NCBI RefSeq assembly: GCF_002980625.1 | Contig: NZ_PVLR01000008.1 | Location: 1-64,000 of the forward strand | Source: Malikia spinosa | GTDB taxonomy: Bacteria > Pseudomonadota > Gammaproteobacteria > Burkholderiales > Burkholderiaceae_C | Reading direction: 5' to 3' | DNA: 64,000 nucleotides | In this document: positions 8,633-20,962 of the stretch, piece after piece | Layout of the letters: each line of letters opens with the position of its first letter | Numbering within the stretch: the stretch's first letter is position 1 | Notes under the pieces: generated by a model | Told to the model about the DNA's origin: nothing | Database searches by the model: none | The model's input: the letters and a program-made list of their open reading frames with translations, nothing else | Made by a program: the position numbers and the translations under genes

Positions 8633-9508
8633 TTACCAGGCGTGCAGCCGGTCGTCGGGGAAGCTGCCGTCCTTGACGGCCGCGACATAGGCGGCCATCG
8701 CGTCGCGCACGCTGTCGTTGCCGGCCATGAAGTTGCGCACGAACTTGGGCGTCTTGCCCAGTCCCATGCCGAGCATGTCGTGCATCACCAGCACCTGGCC
8801 GGCCGTGCCCTTGCCCGAACCGATGCCGATGGTGTGGCAGCGCGGCAGCTCGGGCGTCAGTTCGGCCGCGAGCGCTGCCGGCACCATTTCGAGCACCAGC
8901 ATGTCGGCGCCGGCATCCTGCAGCGCCATCGCATCGCGCCGCAGGCGCTGGGCATCGCTGTCGCTGCGGCCCTGGACGCGGTAGCCGCCCAGTGCATGCA
9001 CCGTCTGCGGCGTCAGCCCGAGGTGGCCGCAGACCGGGATGCCGCGCTCGACCAGGAAGGCCACGGTCTCGGTGGTCCAGCCGCCGCCTTCGAGCTTGAT
9101 CATGTGCGCGCCCGCGTGCATCAAGGCCGAGGCGCTGCGGATGGCCTGCTCCTTCGACTCCTGGTAGCTGCCGAAGGGCAGGTCGGCGACGATCCAGGCC
9201 GTACCCTGGACCCGGCGCAGGCCGCGTGCGACGCTTTCGGTGTGATAGCACATGGTATCGAGCGTGACCCCGACCGTGCTCGAGAGGCCCTGGCAGACCA
9301 TGCCGAGCGAGTCGCCGATCAGCAGGGTCTCGACCCCGGCGCTGTCGGCCGCGGCGGCGAAGGTGGCGTCGTAGGCCGTCAGCATCGTGATCTTCTCGCC
9401 GCGCTCGCGCATTTCGTGCAGGCGCGGCAGGCTGACCGGCTTGCGCTGCGGCAGCGAAGCAGCCGTGGGCAGGGTGCCGTAGGGGGTGCTGGCTAGCGTC
9501 TCGCTCAT
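8633..9508 (-). CDS. panB: 3-methyl-2-oxobutanoate hydroxymethyltransferase
   Basis: Adds a hydroxymethyl group from methylenetetrahydrofolate to alpha-ketoisovalerate, forming ketopantoate. The 291-residue protein shows the KITMLTAYD and [10 protein letters not shown] motifs with metal-binding aspartates, KLEGG, and GHLGLTPQ. The longer open frame to 9736 contains non-conserved sequence. The chosen ATG at 9508 gives MSETLAS and leaves about 45 residues before the first conserved motif. It is divergent from nadA over a 214-base intergenic region and upstream of panC. Confidence 0.96.
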   Translation of the reverse strand: MSETLASTPYGTLPTAASLPQRKPVSLPRLHEMRERGEKITMLTAYDATFAAAADSAGVETLLIGDSLGMVCQGLSSTVGVTLDTMCYHTESVARGLRRVQGTAWIVADLPFGSYQESKEQAIRSASALMHAGAHMIKLEGGGWTTETVAFLVERGIPVCGHLGLTPQTVHALGGYRVQGRSDSDAQRLRRDAMALQDAGADMLVLEMVPAALAAELTPELPRCHTIGIGSGKGTAGQVLVMHDMLGMGLGKTPKFVRNFMAGNDSVRDAMAAYVAAVKDGSFPDDRLHAW

Positions 9509-9722
9509 TTTTGAACTTTCTTCCGATTCTGTCCCGTGAAGCCGAAAGTCTAGTCTATCCGGATGCATTTCTGCCGCATTGGCTTCTTGCCTGCTGCCAC
9601 ACGAGCGCGCTTGCGATGCGGGACAATAGAGGCCCAGCGCGGTCGTCGATCCCGGAGGGCGCACCGCATGCATGGCCGGCTTTTGCTGCCGGCAGCTACA
9701 GCCCAACAGAGAGCATAGAGAG

Positions 9723-10820
9723 ATGGACAAGGTCATCGAGGTCGATTACGAACAGCCGGCTTGCACCACGCGCCATGCCTGGGCGCGCGTGCCCGAGGAG
9801 CCGAGCCAGCAGGAGCGCGCCGCGCTCAAGGACAAGATCCGCCGCCTGCTGCAGGAAAAGAATGCGGTCATGGTGTCGCACTACTACGTGCACCCGGACC
9901 TGCAGGATCTGGCCGAGGAGACCGGCGGCATCGTCAGCGACAGCCTCGAGATGGCGCGCTTCGGCCGCGACCACGCGGCGCAGACGCTGGTGGTCTCAGG
10001 CGTGCGCTTCATGGGCGAGACCGCCAAGATCCTCTCGCCCGAGAAGACCATCCTGATGCCCGACCTCGACGCGAACTGCTCGCTCGACCTCGGCTGCCCG
10101 ATCGATGACTTCGCGGCTTTCTGCGACCAGCATCCGGATCGCACGGTCGTCGTCTATGCCAACACCAGCGCGGCGGTCAAGGCCAGGTCCGACTGGCTGG
10201 TGACCTCGAGCTGCGCGCTCGAGATCGTCAGCGCCCTGAAGGACAAGGGCCACAAGATCCTGTGGGCACCCGACAAGCACCTGGGCGGCTATATCCAGCG
10301 CGAGACCGGTGCCGACATGCTGATGTGGCAGGGCTCGTGTATCGTGCACGACGAATTCAAGGCCTCCGAGCTCGAAGCGCTGATCCAGCAGCACCCAGGC
10401 GCCAAGGTGCTGGTGCACCCCGAGAGCCCGGCCGACGTGGTCGCGCTGGCCGATGCGGTTGGCTCGACCTCGGCGATCCTGAACGCGGCCAAGTCGATGG
10501 ACGCGAAGGAATTTATCGTCGCGACCGACAACGGCATGATGCACAAGCTGCGCACGCTGAACCCGGGCAAGACCTTCATCGAGGCGCCGACCGCCGGCAA
10601 CAGCGCGACCTGCAAGAGCTGCGCGCACTGCCCCTGGATGGCGATGAACAGCCTGGCCGGCGTCGCGCGCGTGCTTGAGAGCGGCCTCAACGAGATCCAT
10701 GTCGACCCCGAGCTGATCCCGCGCGCGCGCCAGCCGATCGACCGCATGCTGGCCTTCACCGCCGCGCACAAGGCTGGCCAGGACGCCGGCGCGCTGGTGC
10801 CGAACATCGGCGCGGCATGA
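9723..10820 (+). CDS. nadA: quinolinate synthase
   Basis: An iron-sulfur enzyme that condenses iminoaspartate (from NadB) with dihydroxyacetone phosphate to make quinolinate for NAD synthesis. The 365-residue protein has SHYYVHPD and SDSLEMARF substrate motifs and three cysteine regions (DANCSLD at C119, GSCIVHDEF, and the CKSCAHCPW group) that supply the [4Fe-4S] ligands. The ATG at 9723 follows AGAGAG. Its stop overlaps the start of the pabB-pabC fusion by four bases (ATGA). The partner nadB is at 21.7-23.3 kb on the other strand. Confidence 0.96.
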   Translation: MDKVIEVDYEQPACTTRHAWARVPEEPSQQERAALKDKIRRLLQEKNAVMVSHYYVHPDLQDLAEETGGIVSDSLEMARFGRDHAAQTLVVSGVRFMGETAKILSPEKTILMPDLDANCSLDLGCPIDDFAAFCDQHPDRTVVVYANTSAAVKARSDWLVTSSCALEIVSALKDKGHKILWAPDKHLGGYIQRETGADMLMWQGSCIVHDEFKASELEALIQQHPGAKVLVHPESPADVVALADAVGSTSAILNAAKSMDAKEFIVATDNGMMHKLRTLNPGKTFIEAPTAGNSATCKSCAHCPWMAMNSLAGVARVLESGLNEIHVDPELIPRARQPIDRMLAFTAAHKAGQDAGALVPNIGAA

Positions 10821-12607
10821 CGACGCCGGCGCTGACGGCGCTGATCGACTTTTCCCAGCCGCAGGGCGGGGCGGGCCAGCGCTTGCGCTGCGCCTTCGGT
10901 GCGCCGCTGCGCGTGCTGCAGGCCGATGCGCCGGCCCAAGTCAAGCCGCTGCTGGAGCAGGTGCAGGCCGAGGCGCAAGCCGGGCGCTGGTGCCTGGGCT
11001 ATGTGGCCTATGAAGCCGCGCCGGCCTTCGATGCCGCGCTGCGGGTGCATGCCGCCACTGGCCCGCTGGCCTGGTTTGCCGTCTTCGACCGGGCCCTGGA
11101 CTGGCCGCTCGATTGCGAGCTGCCGCCAGGCACTGCCGATACGGCGCAGCGGGCGCAGGAGCCGCAGCCACCGGCCAAGGCCCGCTGGGGCGCCGGCCCC
11201 GAGCGCGTGGCCTTCACGCGCGACATCGAGGCGATCCAGAGCGCGATCGCCGCTGGCGACTGCTACCAGATCAACCACACTGCCCAGCTCACGGGCGAGC
11301 TGTTGCAGGGCAGCGCACTGGCGCTCTATGCAGCGCTGCGCCGAGCCCAGCCGGGCGGCTATTCGGCCTGGCTCGATGCTTGCGAGCGCCAGCTGCTGTC
11401 GGTCTCGCCCGAACTGTTCTTCGACTGGGACGGCAAGCGGCTGCTGGTGCGCCCGATGAAGGGCACCGCCGTCCGCGGCGCCACGCCCGAGCAGGACCAG
11501 TCCCATGCCGACGCCCTGCTGGCTTCAGCCAAGGAGCGGGCCGAGAACGTCATGATCGTCGACCTGATCCGCAACGACCTGTCGCGCGTCGCGCTGCCGC
11601 ATTCGGTCAAGGTGCCGCGCCTGTTTCACCTGGAAGCCTTGCCGACCGTCTGGCAGATGACCTCGGATGTGACGGCCGACAGCCGGCCCGGCACCACGCT
11701 GGCCGATGTCTTCACGGCGCTGTTTCCCTGCGGCTCGATCACGGGTGCGCCCAAGGTCCAGGCCATGCGGCTGATCCATGAATTGGAACCGGTGCCGCGC
11801 GGCGCCTACTGCGGCGCGATCGGTGTCGTGCAACCGGGCGGCCACGCGACCTTCAACGTCGCGATCCGTACCGTGACGGCGCAGGGCCAGGCCCTGAGCT
11901 GCGGCATCGGCAGCGGCATCACCTCGGGCGCTACCGCCGAGGGCGAATGGCAGGAATGGCGCCACAAGCGCGCCTTCCTCGATCGCGCCAGCGAGCCGTT
12001 CGAGCTGCTCGAGACGCTGGCGCTGGCCGACGGCGTGCTGCGCAATGAGTCCGAGCATCTGGCGCGACTGCAGCGTGCAGCAAACCATTTCGGCTACGCG
12101 CTGGACCAGATGGCCTTGCGCGCCAGCCTGGATCAGCTGGTCGCCAGCCATCCGCAGGGCCTGTGGCGGGTGCGGCTGCTGCTCGACGCGCAGGGCCGGG
12201 TCCAGGCGCAGGCCTTCGCGATGGAGGCCAGTCCGGCCGAAGTCACGCTGGCGCTGGCGGACCAGCCCTTCGAGGCCGCGCAGAGCGAATTCGTGCGCTA
12301 CAAGACCACGCGTCGCGCGCATTACGAAGCGGCGGCGGCGGCGCAGCCGGGGCTGTTCGACGCCATCCTGTGGAACGGGCAGGGCGAGCTGACCGAGTGC
12401 ACGCGCGGCAATATCGCGCTGCAGATCGACGGCGAATGGCTGACGCCAGCCCTGTCTTGCGGCCTGCTCGACGGCGTCGGGCGCGAGATCGAGCTGCGCG
12501 AGGGCAGGGTCCGCGAAGCCGTGCTGCGGGTCGAGGACCTGCAGCGCGCGACCGGCCTGGCCTTCCTCAACAGCCTGCGCGGCTGGATTCCGGCCCGGCT
12601 GGCCTGA
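10817..12607 (+). CDS. pabB: bifunctional aminodeoxychorismate synthase component I / 4-amino-4-deoxychorismate lyase
   Basis: A 596-residue fusion of two p-aminobenzoate enzymes. Residues about 1-375 are the chorismate-binding PabB domain, with the PMKGT lysine motif that distinguishes PabB from anthranilate synthase and the CGSITGAPK motif. Residues about 385-596 are a class IV PLP-dependent PabC lyase with YKTTRR (PLP lysine) and [10 protein letters not shown]. One chain could thus convert chorismate plus ammonia to PABA and pyruvate; the glutaminase PabA is not in the window. It is translationally coupled to nadA. With folE it supplies the two halves of folate. Confidence 0.93.
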   Translation: MTTPALTALIDFSQPQGGAGQRLRCAFGAPLRVLQADAPAQVKPLLEQVQAEAQAGRWCLGYVAYEAAPAFDAALRVHAATGPLAWFAVFDRALDWPLDCELPPGTADTAQRAQEPQPPAKARWGAGPERVAFTRDIEAIQSAIAAGDCYQINHTAQLTGELLQGSALALYAALRRAQPGGYSAWLDACERQLLSVSPELFFDWDGKRLLVRPMKGTAVRGATPEQDQSHADALLASAKERAENVMIVDLIRNDLSRVALPHSVKVPRLFHLEALPTVWQMTSDVTADSRPGTTLADVFTALFPCGSITGAPKVQAMRLIHELEPVPRGAYCGAIGVVQPGGHATFNVAIRTVTAQGQALSCGIGSGITSGATAEGEWQEWRHKRAFLDRASEPFELLETLALADGVLRNESEHLARLQRAANHFGYALDQMALRASLDQLVASHPQGLWRVRLLLDAQGRVQAQAFAMEASPAEVTLALADQPFEAAQSEFVRYKTTRRAHYEAAAAAQPGLFDAILWNGQGELTECTRGNIALQIDGEWLTPALSCGLLDGVGREIELREGRVREAVLRVEDLQRATGLAFLNSLRGWIPARLA

Positions 12608-12988
12608 TCACATCTGCTGCACCGCGACCTTGTCGCGCAGCTCGACCTGCTGGTTCTGGTCGTTGACGAACACCAGTTTCGGCTTGTGGCCGGCGACCTG
12701 ATCCTCGTGGACCTGGGCGAAGGCCGCGATGATCAGCAGGTCGCCGACGGCGGCGCGGCGTGCCGCCGAGCCGTTGACCGAGATCATGCCGGTGCCGCGC
12801 TGGCCCTTGATCGCGTAGGTCACGAAGCGCTCGCCGTTGTCGACGTTCCAGATATGGATCTGCTCGTTCTCGCAGATGCCGGAAGCATCGAGCAGGTCCT
12901 CGTCGATGGCGCAGGAGCCCTCATAGTGCAGCTCGGCATGCGTGGTCTTGACGCGGTGGATCTTGGATTTGAGCAGGGTACGGAACAT
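12608..12988 (-). CDS. panD: aspartate 1-decarboxylase
   Basis: A pyruvoyl enzyme that makes beta-alanine for pantothenate. With the ATG at 12988 the protein is 126 residues, exactly the E. coli length, and the self-cleavage site falls at G24-S25 within YEGSCAI, the canonical position. This is why the upstream ATG at 13003 (five extra residues) was not chosen. It is convergent with the pabB-pabC fusion; the stop codons are adjacent and no terminator hairpin separates them. Confidence 0.96.
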   Translation of the reverse strand: MFRTLLKSKIHRVKTTHAELHYEGSCAIDEDLLDASGICENEQIHIWNVDNGERFVTYAIKGQRGTGMISVNGSAARRAAVGDLLIIAAFAQVHEDQVAGHKPKLVFVNDQNQQVELRDKVAVQQM

Positions 12989-13030
12989 GGTGATCTCGGG
13001 CAAATAGGCCGCTATTTTGACAGAAGCGCC

Positions 13031-13058
13031 AAAACGGGTCGCCAGGGCGACCCGTTTT
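13031..13058 (-). terminator. terminator downstream of thiC
   Basis: AAAACGGGTCGC and GCGACCCGTTTT are perfect 12-base arms around a 4-base loop, 22 bases past the thiC stop on the minus strand. The T-run is part of the stem. It separates thiC from panD, which lies downstream on the same strand. Confidence 0.85.
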
Positions 13059-13079
13059 CTTGCCAGCAGCTGACGCCGA

Positions 13080-15190
<2,111 letters not shown>

Positions 15191-15329
15191 CAAGCGGCCA
15201 TTGTAAGCATTGATCGGCCACCGCGGGTGGAGGGTACCGGGCTGGCTGTGGGCCGCTGGGGGAATGCTGCGCAAAATGCCAAAAACCCCGACAATGGCCG
15301 TTGAACGTTGCAACAGGAGTACCCGCGCG

Positions 15330-15713
15330 ATGAAATGGTCCTACCTCTGCCTGCTGATCGCGGGCTTGCTGCCGGTGGTCTGCGCCGGCATTGCCAAAGC
15401 CGGTCTCAAGGACTACGACAACCACAATCCCCGCGCCTGGCTGGCCCGGGCCACGGGCTTTCGGGCGCGCGCCAATGCCGCCCAGGCCAACAGCTTCGAG
15501 GCTTTTCCGTTCTTTGCCTCGGGCGTGCTGCTGGCGCTGCATGCCGGCGTCGATTCGGCGCGAGTGGACGCACTGGCCATGGCCTTCGTGCTGGCCCGCC
15601 TGGGCTATATCGCGTGCTACGTGGCCGACAAGGCCACCTTGCGCTCACTGGTCTGGACGGTGGGCATGGGGTGCGTGGTCGCGCTGCATGTTAGTGCGGT
15701 GATGGGGGGGTGA
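15330..15713 (+). CDS. MAPEG family membrane protein
   Basis: A 127-residue protein with about four hydrophobic helices, resembling the MAPEG superfamily (membrane-associated proteins in eicosanoid and glutathione metabolism). The family signature region is ARATGFRARANAAQANSFEAFPFF, with the polar N-x-x-E pattern. Bacterial members have no established substrate. ATG at 15330 follows CAACAGGAG at good spacing, and the upstream part of the frame is not conserved. It is divergent from thiC. Downstream begins the degenerate flank of the large nuclease-STAND gene. Confidence 0.82.
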   Translation: MKWSYLCLLIAGLLPVVCAGIAKAGLKDYDNHNPRAWLARATGFRARANAAQANSFEAFPFFASGVLLALHAGVDSARVDALAMAFVLARLGYIACYVADKATLRSLVWTVGMGCVVALHVSAVMGG

Positions 15714-16092
15714 GAGCGGGTTACGACCCGTCGAGCCTTCGTATGGATGGCTCATGTGACCGCTTTGCAGCGGGTGCCGTCGTTCGCGTCCCGGATCTGA
15801 GTCCACGGTGCGGGGCACGAAGCAGTCATCGACTCATCCGACCGGCCGCCAGCTTCAATGACCGGTCTCGCGGGCGCAGCAGTCATCCAGCCTCGTGGGC
15901 AGCGGGTTCAAACCGTCAATTGGCGGTCGAATGTCTGCTGCTCGAAGCTTCGAACTGGCGGTCTCGACCCCTTGCTGCCATGCGAGACTCAATGAGTAGC
16001 GACTGCTTGTGGCCAGATTGAAGCCTCCACGGAAGCACGCGTGATTCATACTGACTGGCTTCGAGGCACCTGCAATATTCAAGGGGGAAAAA
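15714..16092. other. 379-base non-coding flank, degenerate
   Basis: No convincing gene is present. The stretch contains repeated short words, for example AGCAGTCATC twice and TGGCGGTC twice, and a segment starting GACCGCTTTG at 15758. These resemble decayed dispersed intergenic repeats. Composition falls towards the large gene that follows. The last bases, AAGGGGG and a run of A, are that gene's ribosome binding site. It probably marks the left junction of acquired DNA. Confidence 0.5.
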
Positions 16093-19000
16093 ATGAGCAA
16101 AGCAGGCATCCAATCAAACCGCGGAGATGGTTACCAAACTTTTGTTGCGCTTGAATGGGCTTTAACAGTTTTATCAGACCCGGAGTACCAATGGCTCGAA
16201 GTTGATTCCGTCACGTGGACGGTAGACGATGTAGTGATTGGAAAAGCAGACGGCAGAAAAATTTGCTGCCAATGCAAAAAGAATCAAACAGCGTTCAAGG
16301 CTTGGTCAATAGCCGACTTGAGCGATGAATTGCATAAAGCGAAGAGCCTGCTTGCCAGCGATGGCACGGCATTAGTTCGCTTCTATTCACGCAATAACTT
16401 TGGTGACTTGGCAGCGCTGCGCGAATTCAGCACCAGTTATGCCGATGAATCTGCCTACCAAGCCAATCTTGGCATAGCGCACCAAGAGACGGATACACAA
16501 CTGGAAAAACTACTTGCCCAGCATTCCCCAAAGCTCTCGACTTACACATTTCTGAGTCGAACAAGCTTTGAGGTTAGCCCCGGCCTAGACCGTATGCAGA
16601 CACTCCTGCACGAACGTCTACGCCGTTTGGCAAGCAATCCTTCAGCGGCTTATAACGCCCTGTGGACACGTCTAGATTGCCTTGGAATGCGATTCAACTG
16701 CAATGGTCACAACTCCGCTGCACAACATCGACTCACCAAAGCCGATCTCACAGACCTACTGAATCAAACAGGGTCAATGCTGACTCCATCCGTAGACGTG
16801 ATGGAAGTTCGCGCTTCATTCCAAAGCACCTCTGCAATTGGTCGTATATGGCGCAGAGACATTAGTAACGAGCGTATTCCAAGCCCGCTGGTCAACGATA
16901 TCCTCGCAGCGATTGCAGCCAAGCATCGTTCCATCTTGCTGACCGGTTTGCCAGGCTCGGGCAAAACCTGCGTGATGCTTGCCTTGCAAGATGAGTTGGA
17001 ACGGCTCGCCCAAACCCGCTCAGACTTGCTGCCGCTGTTCATTCAATCACGCGATTTCGCAGACTTTGCCACTGCACAAGACCGCCAAGCTCAAGGGCTA
17101 TCCAAGCAATGGGTTGGCAAGGTTGCACGCATGGCAGAGGATGCCCATGTTGTGGTGGTCATTGATTCCCTAGATGTTCTGTCCATTGCCCGAGAACATC
17201 AAGTATTGACGTATTTTCTGGCTCAAATTGATCAACTCCTTCTGATCCCCAATGTCACCGTCACCACAGCCTGCCGTGACTTTGACCGCCATTACAATCG
17301 GCGCATTGCTCAAAGAACGTGGGACAAAGAGTTCACTTGCCAGCCATTGAATTGGGAAACGGAAATTACCCCGCTGTTTGTCAAGCTTGGCATTGACGCT
17401 TCCGTCACGGATGCAGCCACATGCGAGTTAATCCGCAATCCGCGTGAACTGGCTTTGTATGTGGAACTGGCGCAGCAAGGCGGCAGCTTCAATGAGGTGA
17501 CAAGCCAGGCATTAGCACAGCGTTATCTGGCCACGGTCGTTCAATCCAATAGCGCACTGGGAGATGCTGCGATGCAAGCCATCGAGGCCATGGCCTCAGA
17601 AATGCTCAGACTGCGCAGTTTGGCGGTGCCCAAGCTGCGATTTTCTGCATCTCAAGACACCCTGAGGACGCTGCTCAGTCACAACGTGCTGATTGAAATG
17701 CAGGACGGACAATTGACGTTTGGGCATCAAACCCTGCTGGATGTGCTGGTAATCAGCAGGACAGAGCGGCAAGGTGTGAGTTTGAATGCGTTTATTCAAA
17801 ACCTGCCGCCAGTGCCTTTTGTGCGACCCAGCATTCGCAGCTTTATCGCGCAATTAGCCACCAGGGATCGACGCGAGTTCCGAAAGCAATTGCGCACCGT
17901 TTTGACGAGCACGCACGCTTTCCACATTCGCCGCCTAGTGGCGGAGTCTTTTGCGGAGCAAATTCCTCAGTATGACGACTGGCCATTGATACGCGACCTG
18001 CGAGCCACGCATCGTGAAGTGTTTCAGGTGATCTACACCCAAGCAATCCGGCCGGAATGGCACTACTTTTGGCTCAAGCATCTCGTTCCGATGCTTAAAG
18101 ACTCGCGGGATGTGGACGGACTGACGGCGCATGTGCATCGGGTGTCGCAGTGGAAAAACGACGATGCTGCGGGGGTAGTCGCGTTCTGGGTTGAGGTGCT
18201 GACCATGGAAGGTGTAGACAAAGCCCAGTTTGTCCATCCAATGGCACATGGCATCACCCAAATTTACGTCAACCATTCGGTAGCGCTTGAGCCCTTGCTG
18301 CTGATCTTGCTCAAGTTACCGCGCCAGGAGCACAGCTTTCTTGGGCATGCGCTTGCACACTGCATGAAAATCTGCAATCTGGATGATGCGGTGTTGTGGC
18401 ACTACGTTGCGGGAGAAATCAGCGATGAGGACGTGCTTGAATATCACTTTGGCAAGAAGTTGCATTGCCAGCCGCACGAATTTGGTAATAGCCACGACAA
18501 GTTTCTTGCAGATCGAATGCAAAAGTCCACCGCTCTACTGGATATGGCCATTGCGTCTGTTGAGCAATGGAGCCAAATCAAGCAATCGCGTTACGGATAC
18601 ACACCTGCAATCTACTGGAGTGGGTTCCTATACGACACGTCTTACAACGACACACACAGCCAAGTCGACTATCGGCATGTAGATGGCGAACGCATTCTGC
18701 TGGATGCGGTTGAATCTGCAGTCGTGCACCATGCAATCACTCAGTCCGATTGGTGGCAAAAAAACCGCAAACGTTTAGGCTCCAGCGCCGAAGGTGCGTT
18801 ACGGTATTTCTCCATCCTCGCATGCACGGCAGCACCAGCAAGCAACCTTGATGTAATTGGGTGCCTGTTACGCGAAAAACCCTTGCTGCAATCAGATCTT
18901 TCCTATGAATTGGGTACTCTGATGCAGAGCTCATTTGCGCAGCTTGATGATGCGGCGCAAGATGCGATTCAGGCGCTCATTCTGAGCCTTCATCAGGAAG

Positions 19001-20667
19001 ACGCTGACGATCCGAAATACCGGTCATGGATGCTGAAAAAGCAAGCACAGCTGATTCTCACTATCCCATGCCATCTGCGATCGCCTGCCAGCCAAGAGGT
19101 GTTGAATGAATGCGAGAAATCGTTTTACCCTGTTGATCGTCAACCTGACATTGGTATGCGTGGTGGCGCGGTTAGTGCACCTTTTTCTTTTGAAGTGTTT
19201 CTTGCTGCGAGCGATAACGCAGTGCTGCGAATATTGGCCCACTACAACGGGTATGACCGGAATTCCTTTGATGATTTTCTAGTGGGTGGAGAGCAAGAAG
19301 TTGGCAGGCAATTGCATGAGGCCGCTTCACGTCAGCCAACGCGCTTTTTGCGTCTGTTGCAAATACATTGGGCACAACTCTCTAATCGATTTCGCAATGA
19401 CATCATGGACGGTGCGGCCACCTATCTGGCTCATCGCCACGGCAACTTGCAAAGCCAAAACGGTTGGGCACCCATCGAGGAGCCAGATGCCGCTGCATTG
19501 GCACAGCACATCCTCGATGAGTTGGAAAGACACCCCGCCCACTGGCACTACAACCGAACTGCATCGAACGCGCTGCAAGCCTGTGCACACGTGGTTCAAA
19601 ACACGATGTCTGCTGAAAGACTGGTGTTCTGGGCCATCGATTTTTTAACGTTTCGGGAACAGAGTTCCATTTCTGGAGACTCCGTCGATTTTCTGACTAT
19701 CGGCATCAATATGACGCGTGGTCACGTTGTGGAGTCCTTGATGATCATGGCCACTCGACTACACGAAAACAACTTGACTTGGCCTGAATTGCTGGTGCCA
19801 ACGTTGCGCCAATTTGCCGCCGACGAGCACCCGGCTATCCGCGCCCTGATTCTGAGGCGCTTGCCGTATTTGCAGAGCATTCAACCTGATCTGGGTTGGG
19901 AACTGTTCGACCTTGCCATGCAAGAATGTGCTGCCGGGCTTTGGGCTAGGGCCGAGCCTTGTCTGTATTACGCATACCACCAAAAATTTGTCATCGTCGC
20001 CCCGTGGCTGAGCCGTCTCTACCGTGATGGTCAAGATACGGAATTGGAAACTTGGGGGCGGATTTCCGCCTTGGCTGCCCTGTCGAAAAAGATTGATTTC
20101 TCATCCTTCCTCTCTGAATTGATATCGCGAAACGCCAGTCAGGCTTGGCGTGGCGCAGCGAGCGTTTGGACACACCCTGGCAATATGCAGCAAAACCGCG
20201 ATCAATGCCTATCAGGTATTCAGGCAGGCTTGAGCGCTTCAAACCCCGATGCTGCTGCTGTAGCGCGCAAATGTAGAAGCCTCTTCAGAGAAAAAACACC
20301 GCTTGTTTCAATGCCGGCTGAACTGATCCAGCGTTGCTTTACCGTGCTTGAAGCCGAGACTCAATCCACACAAAGAGAGTTTTATGGATTCGATGCTTGG
20401 TTAAACGCCACATCAACTCGTGATCCGATGTCCGCGCTGGAATCCACTGAGATTTATCTGAACTATGTTCGGCGGGTAAATCTCTACCTGTACGACCATG
20501 AAAACAATCTCACACAGCTTCTGACCCGCCTCTTTGCACAGGCTGAAGAGCAGGAAGAATCAGACGGGGGGGCCATGCTGCAACGCGTGGTTGCGGTGCA
20601 GGATACGTTACTGGCTTTGGGAGTGAATGGAGTGAATGATTGGCTGAAGGATGCAGAGCGACCATGA
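16093..20667 (+). CDS. nuclease-STAND/NACHT ATPase, Avs-like antiphage candidate
   Basis: A 1524-residue protein. Residues 1-100 look like a PD-(D/E)XK nuclease: GDGYQ at 11-15, D45-D46, then CQCKK with Q60 and K62. A STAND/NACHT-type P-loop ATPase follows: Walker A GLPGSGKT (285-292), Walker B VVVVIDSLD with D358, and a sensor-like TACRDFDR (392-399). Residues about 470-1524 are predicted helical with no family I can name, probably the sensor. The order nuclease, STAND ATPase, large C-terminus is that of Avs and bNACHT defence proteins, where phage protein binding activates DNA cleavage. Codon use is clearly AT-richer than the neighbours, suggesting transfer. ATG at 16093 follows AAGGGGG. 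It is a lone gene. Confidence 0.72.
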   Translation: MSKAGIQSNRGDGYQTFVALEWALTVLSDPEYQWLEVDSVTWTVDDVVIGKADGRKICCQCKKNQTAFKAWSIADLSDELHKAKSLLASDGTALVRFYSRNNFGDLAALREFSTSYADESAYQANLGIAHQETDTQLEKLLAQHSPKLSTYTFLSRTSFEVSPGLDRMQTLLHERLRRLASNPSAAYNALWTRLDCLGMRFNCNGHNSAAQHRLTKADLTDLLNQTGSMLTPSVDVMEVRASFQSTSAIGRIWRRDISNERIPSPLVNDILAAIAAKHRSILLTGLPGSGKTCVMLALQDELERLAQTRSDLLPLFIQSRDFADFATAQDRQAQGLSKQWVGKVARMAEDAHVVVVIDSLDVLSIAREHQVLTYFLAQIDQLLLIPNVTVTTACRDFDRHYNRRIAQRTWDKEFTCQPLNWETEITPLFVKLGIDASVTDAATCELIRNPRELALYVELAQQGGSFNEVTSQALAQRYLATVVQSNSALGDAAMQAIEAMASEMLRLRSLAVPKLRFSASQDTLRTLLSHNVLIEMQDGQLTFGHQTLLDVLVISRTERQGVSLNAFIQNLPPVPFVRPSIRSFIAQLATRDRREFRKQLRTVLTSTHAFHIRRLVAESFAEQIPQYDDWPLIRDLRATHREVFQVIYTQAIRPEWHYFWLKHLVPMLKDSRDVDGLTAHVHRVSQWKNDDAAGVVAFWVEVLTMEGVDKAQFVHPMAHGITQIYVNHSVALEPLLLILLKLPRQEHSFLGHALAHCMKICNLDDAVLWHYVAGEISDEDVLEYHFGKKLHCQPHEFGNSHDKFLADRMQKSTALLDMAIASVEQWSQIKQSRYGYTPAIYWSGFLYDTSYNDTHSQVDYRHVDGERILLDAVESAVVHHAITQSDWWQKNRKRLGSSAEGALRYFSILACTAAPASNLDVIGCLLREKPLLQSDLSYELGTLMQSSFAQLDDAAQDAIQALILSLHQEDADDPKYRSWMLKKQAQLILTIPCHLRSPASQEVLNECEKSFYPVDRQPDIGMRGGAVSAPFSFEVFLAASDNAVLRILAHYNGYDRNSFDDFLVGGEQEVGRQLHEAASRQPTRFLRLLQIHWAQLSNRFRNDIMDGAATYLAHRHGNLQSQNGWAPIEEPDAAALAQHILDELERHPAHWHYNRTASNALQACAHVVQNTMSAERLVFWAIDFLTFREQSSISGDSVDFLTIGINMTRGHVVESLMIMATRLHENNLTWPELLVPTLRQFAADEHPAIRALILRRLPYLQSIQPDLGWELFDLAMQECAAGLWARAEPCLYYAYHQKFVIVAPWLSRLYRDGQDTELETWGRISALAALSKKIDFSSFLSELISRNASQAWRGAASVWTHPGNMQQNRDQCLSGIQAGLSASNPDAAAVARKCRSLFREKTPLVSMPAELIQRCFTVLEAETQSTQREFYGFDAWLNATSTRDPMSALESTEIYLNYVRRVNLYLYDHENNLTQLLTRLFAQAEEQEESDGGAMLQRVVAVQDTLLALGVNGVNDWLKDAERP

Positions 20668-20962
20668 TGAATCTATCCTGAAGTAGTCTTCCATGATGAG
20701 CATTCATGTAGTGTTGGATGTTGGCTGTTTGGCAATGGGTTGCGTGGACGCTAGGTCTCCTTCGGGTCGAGAGCGCCAGTTCTTCCATGGCGTGAGCGGT
20801 CATTCCTGATATTTCCGCTTGTCTTCCTCGCCGAGCGACTAGTCTATGCCGTAGATCGGTCACCTGAGAGTCAGCATGGTGAACGACCGTTTTCTGTGCC
20901 GCGCAGAGCCGCTGTCATCAAATTCGAGTGGCTGCAACCAGCCTAAACCGGTCCGCCGACCG
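20668..20962. other. non-coding right flank of the STAND gene
   Basis: Nearly 300 bases without a supported gene. It includes GAGCGGTCATTC near 20797 and GAACGACCGTTTT at 20881, words similar to those in the left flank at 15.75 kb, so both sides of the large gene carry related degenerate sequence. No terminator, tRNA or integrase was seen. Confidence 0.45.

Noticed and set aside
15714-16092. Integrase, tRNA or transposase at the edges of the STAND gene
   Set aside because: No frame in either flank encodes one, and no tRNA-like cloverleaf was seen, so an integrative element with its own recombinase is not supported.
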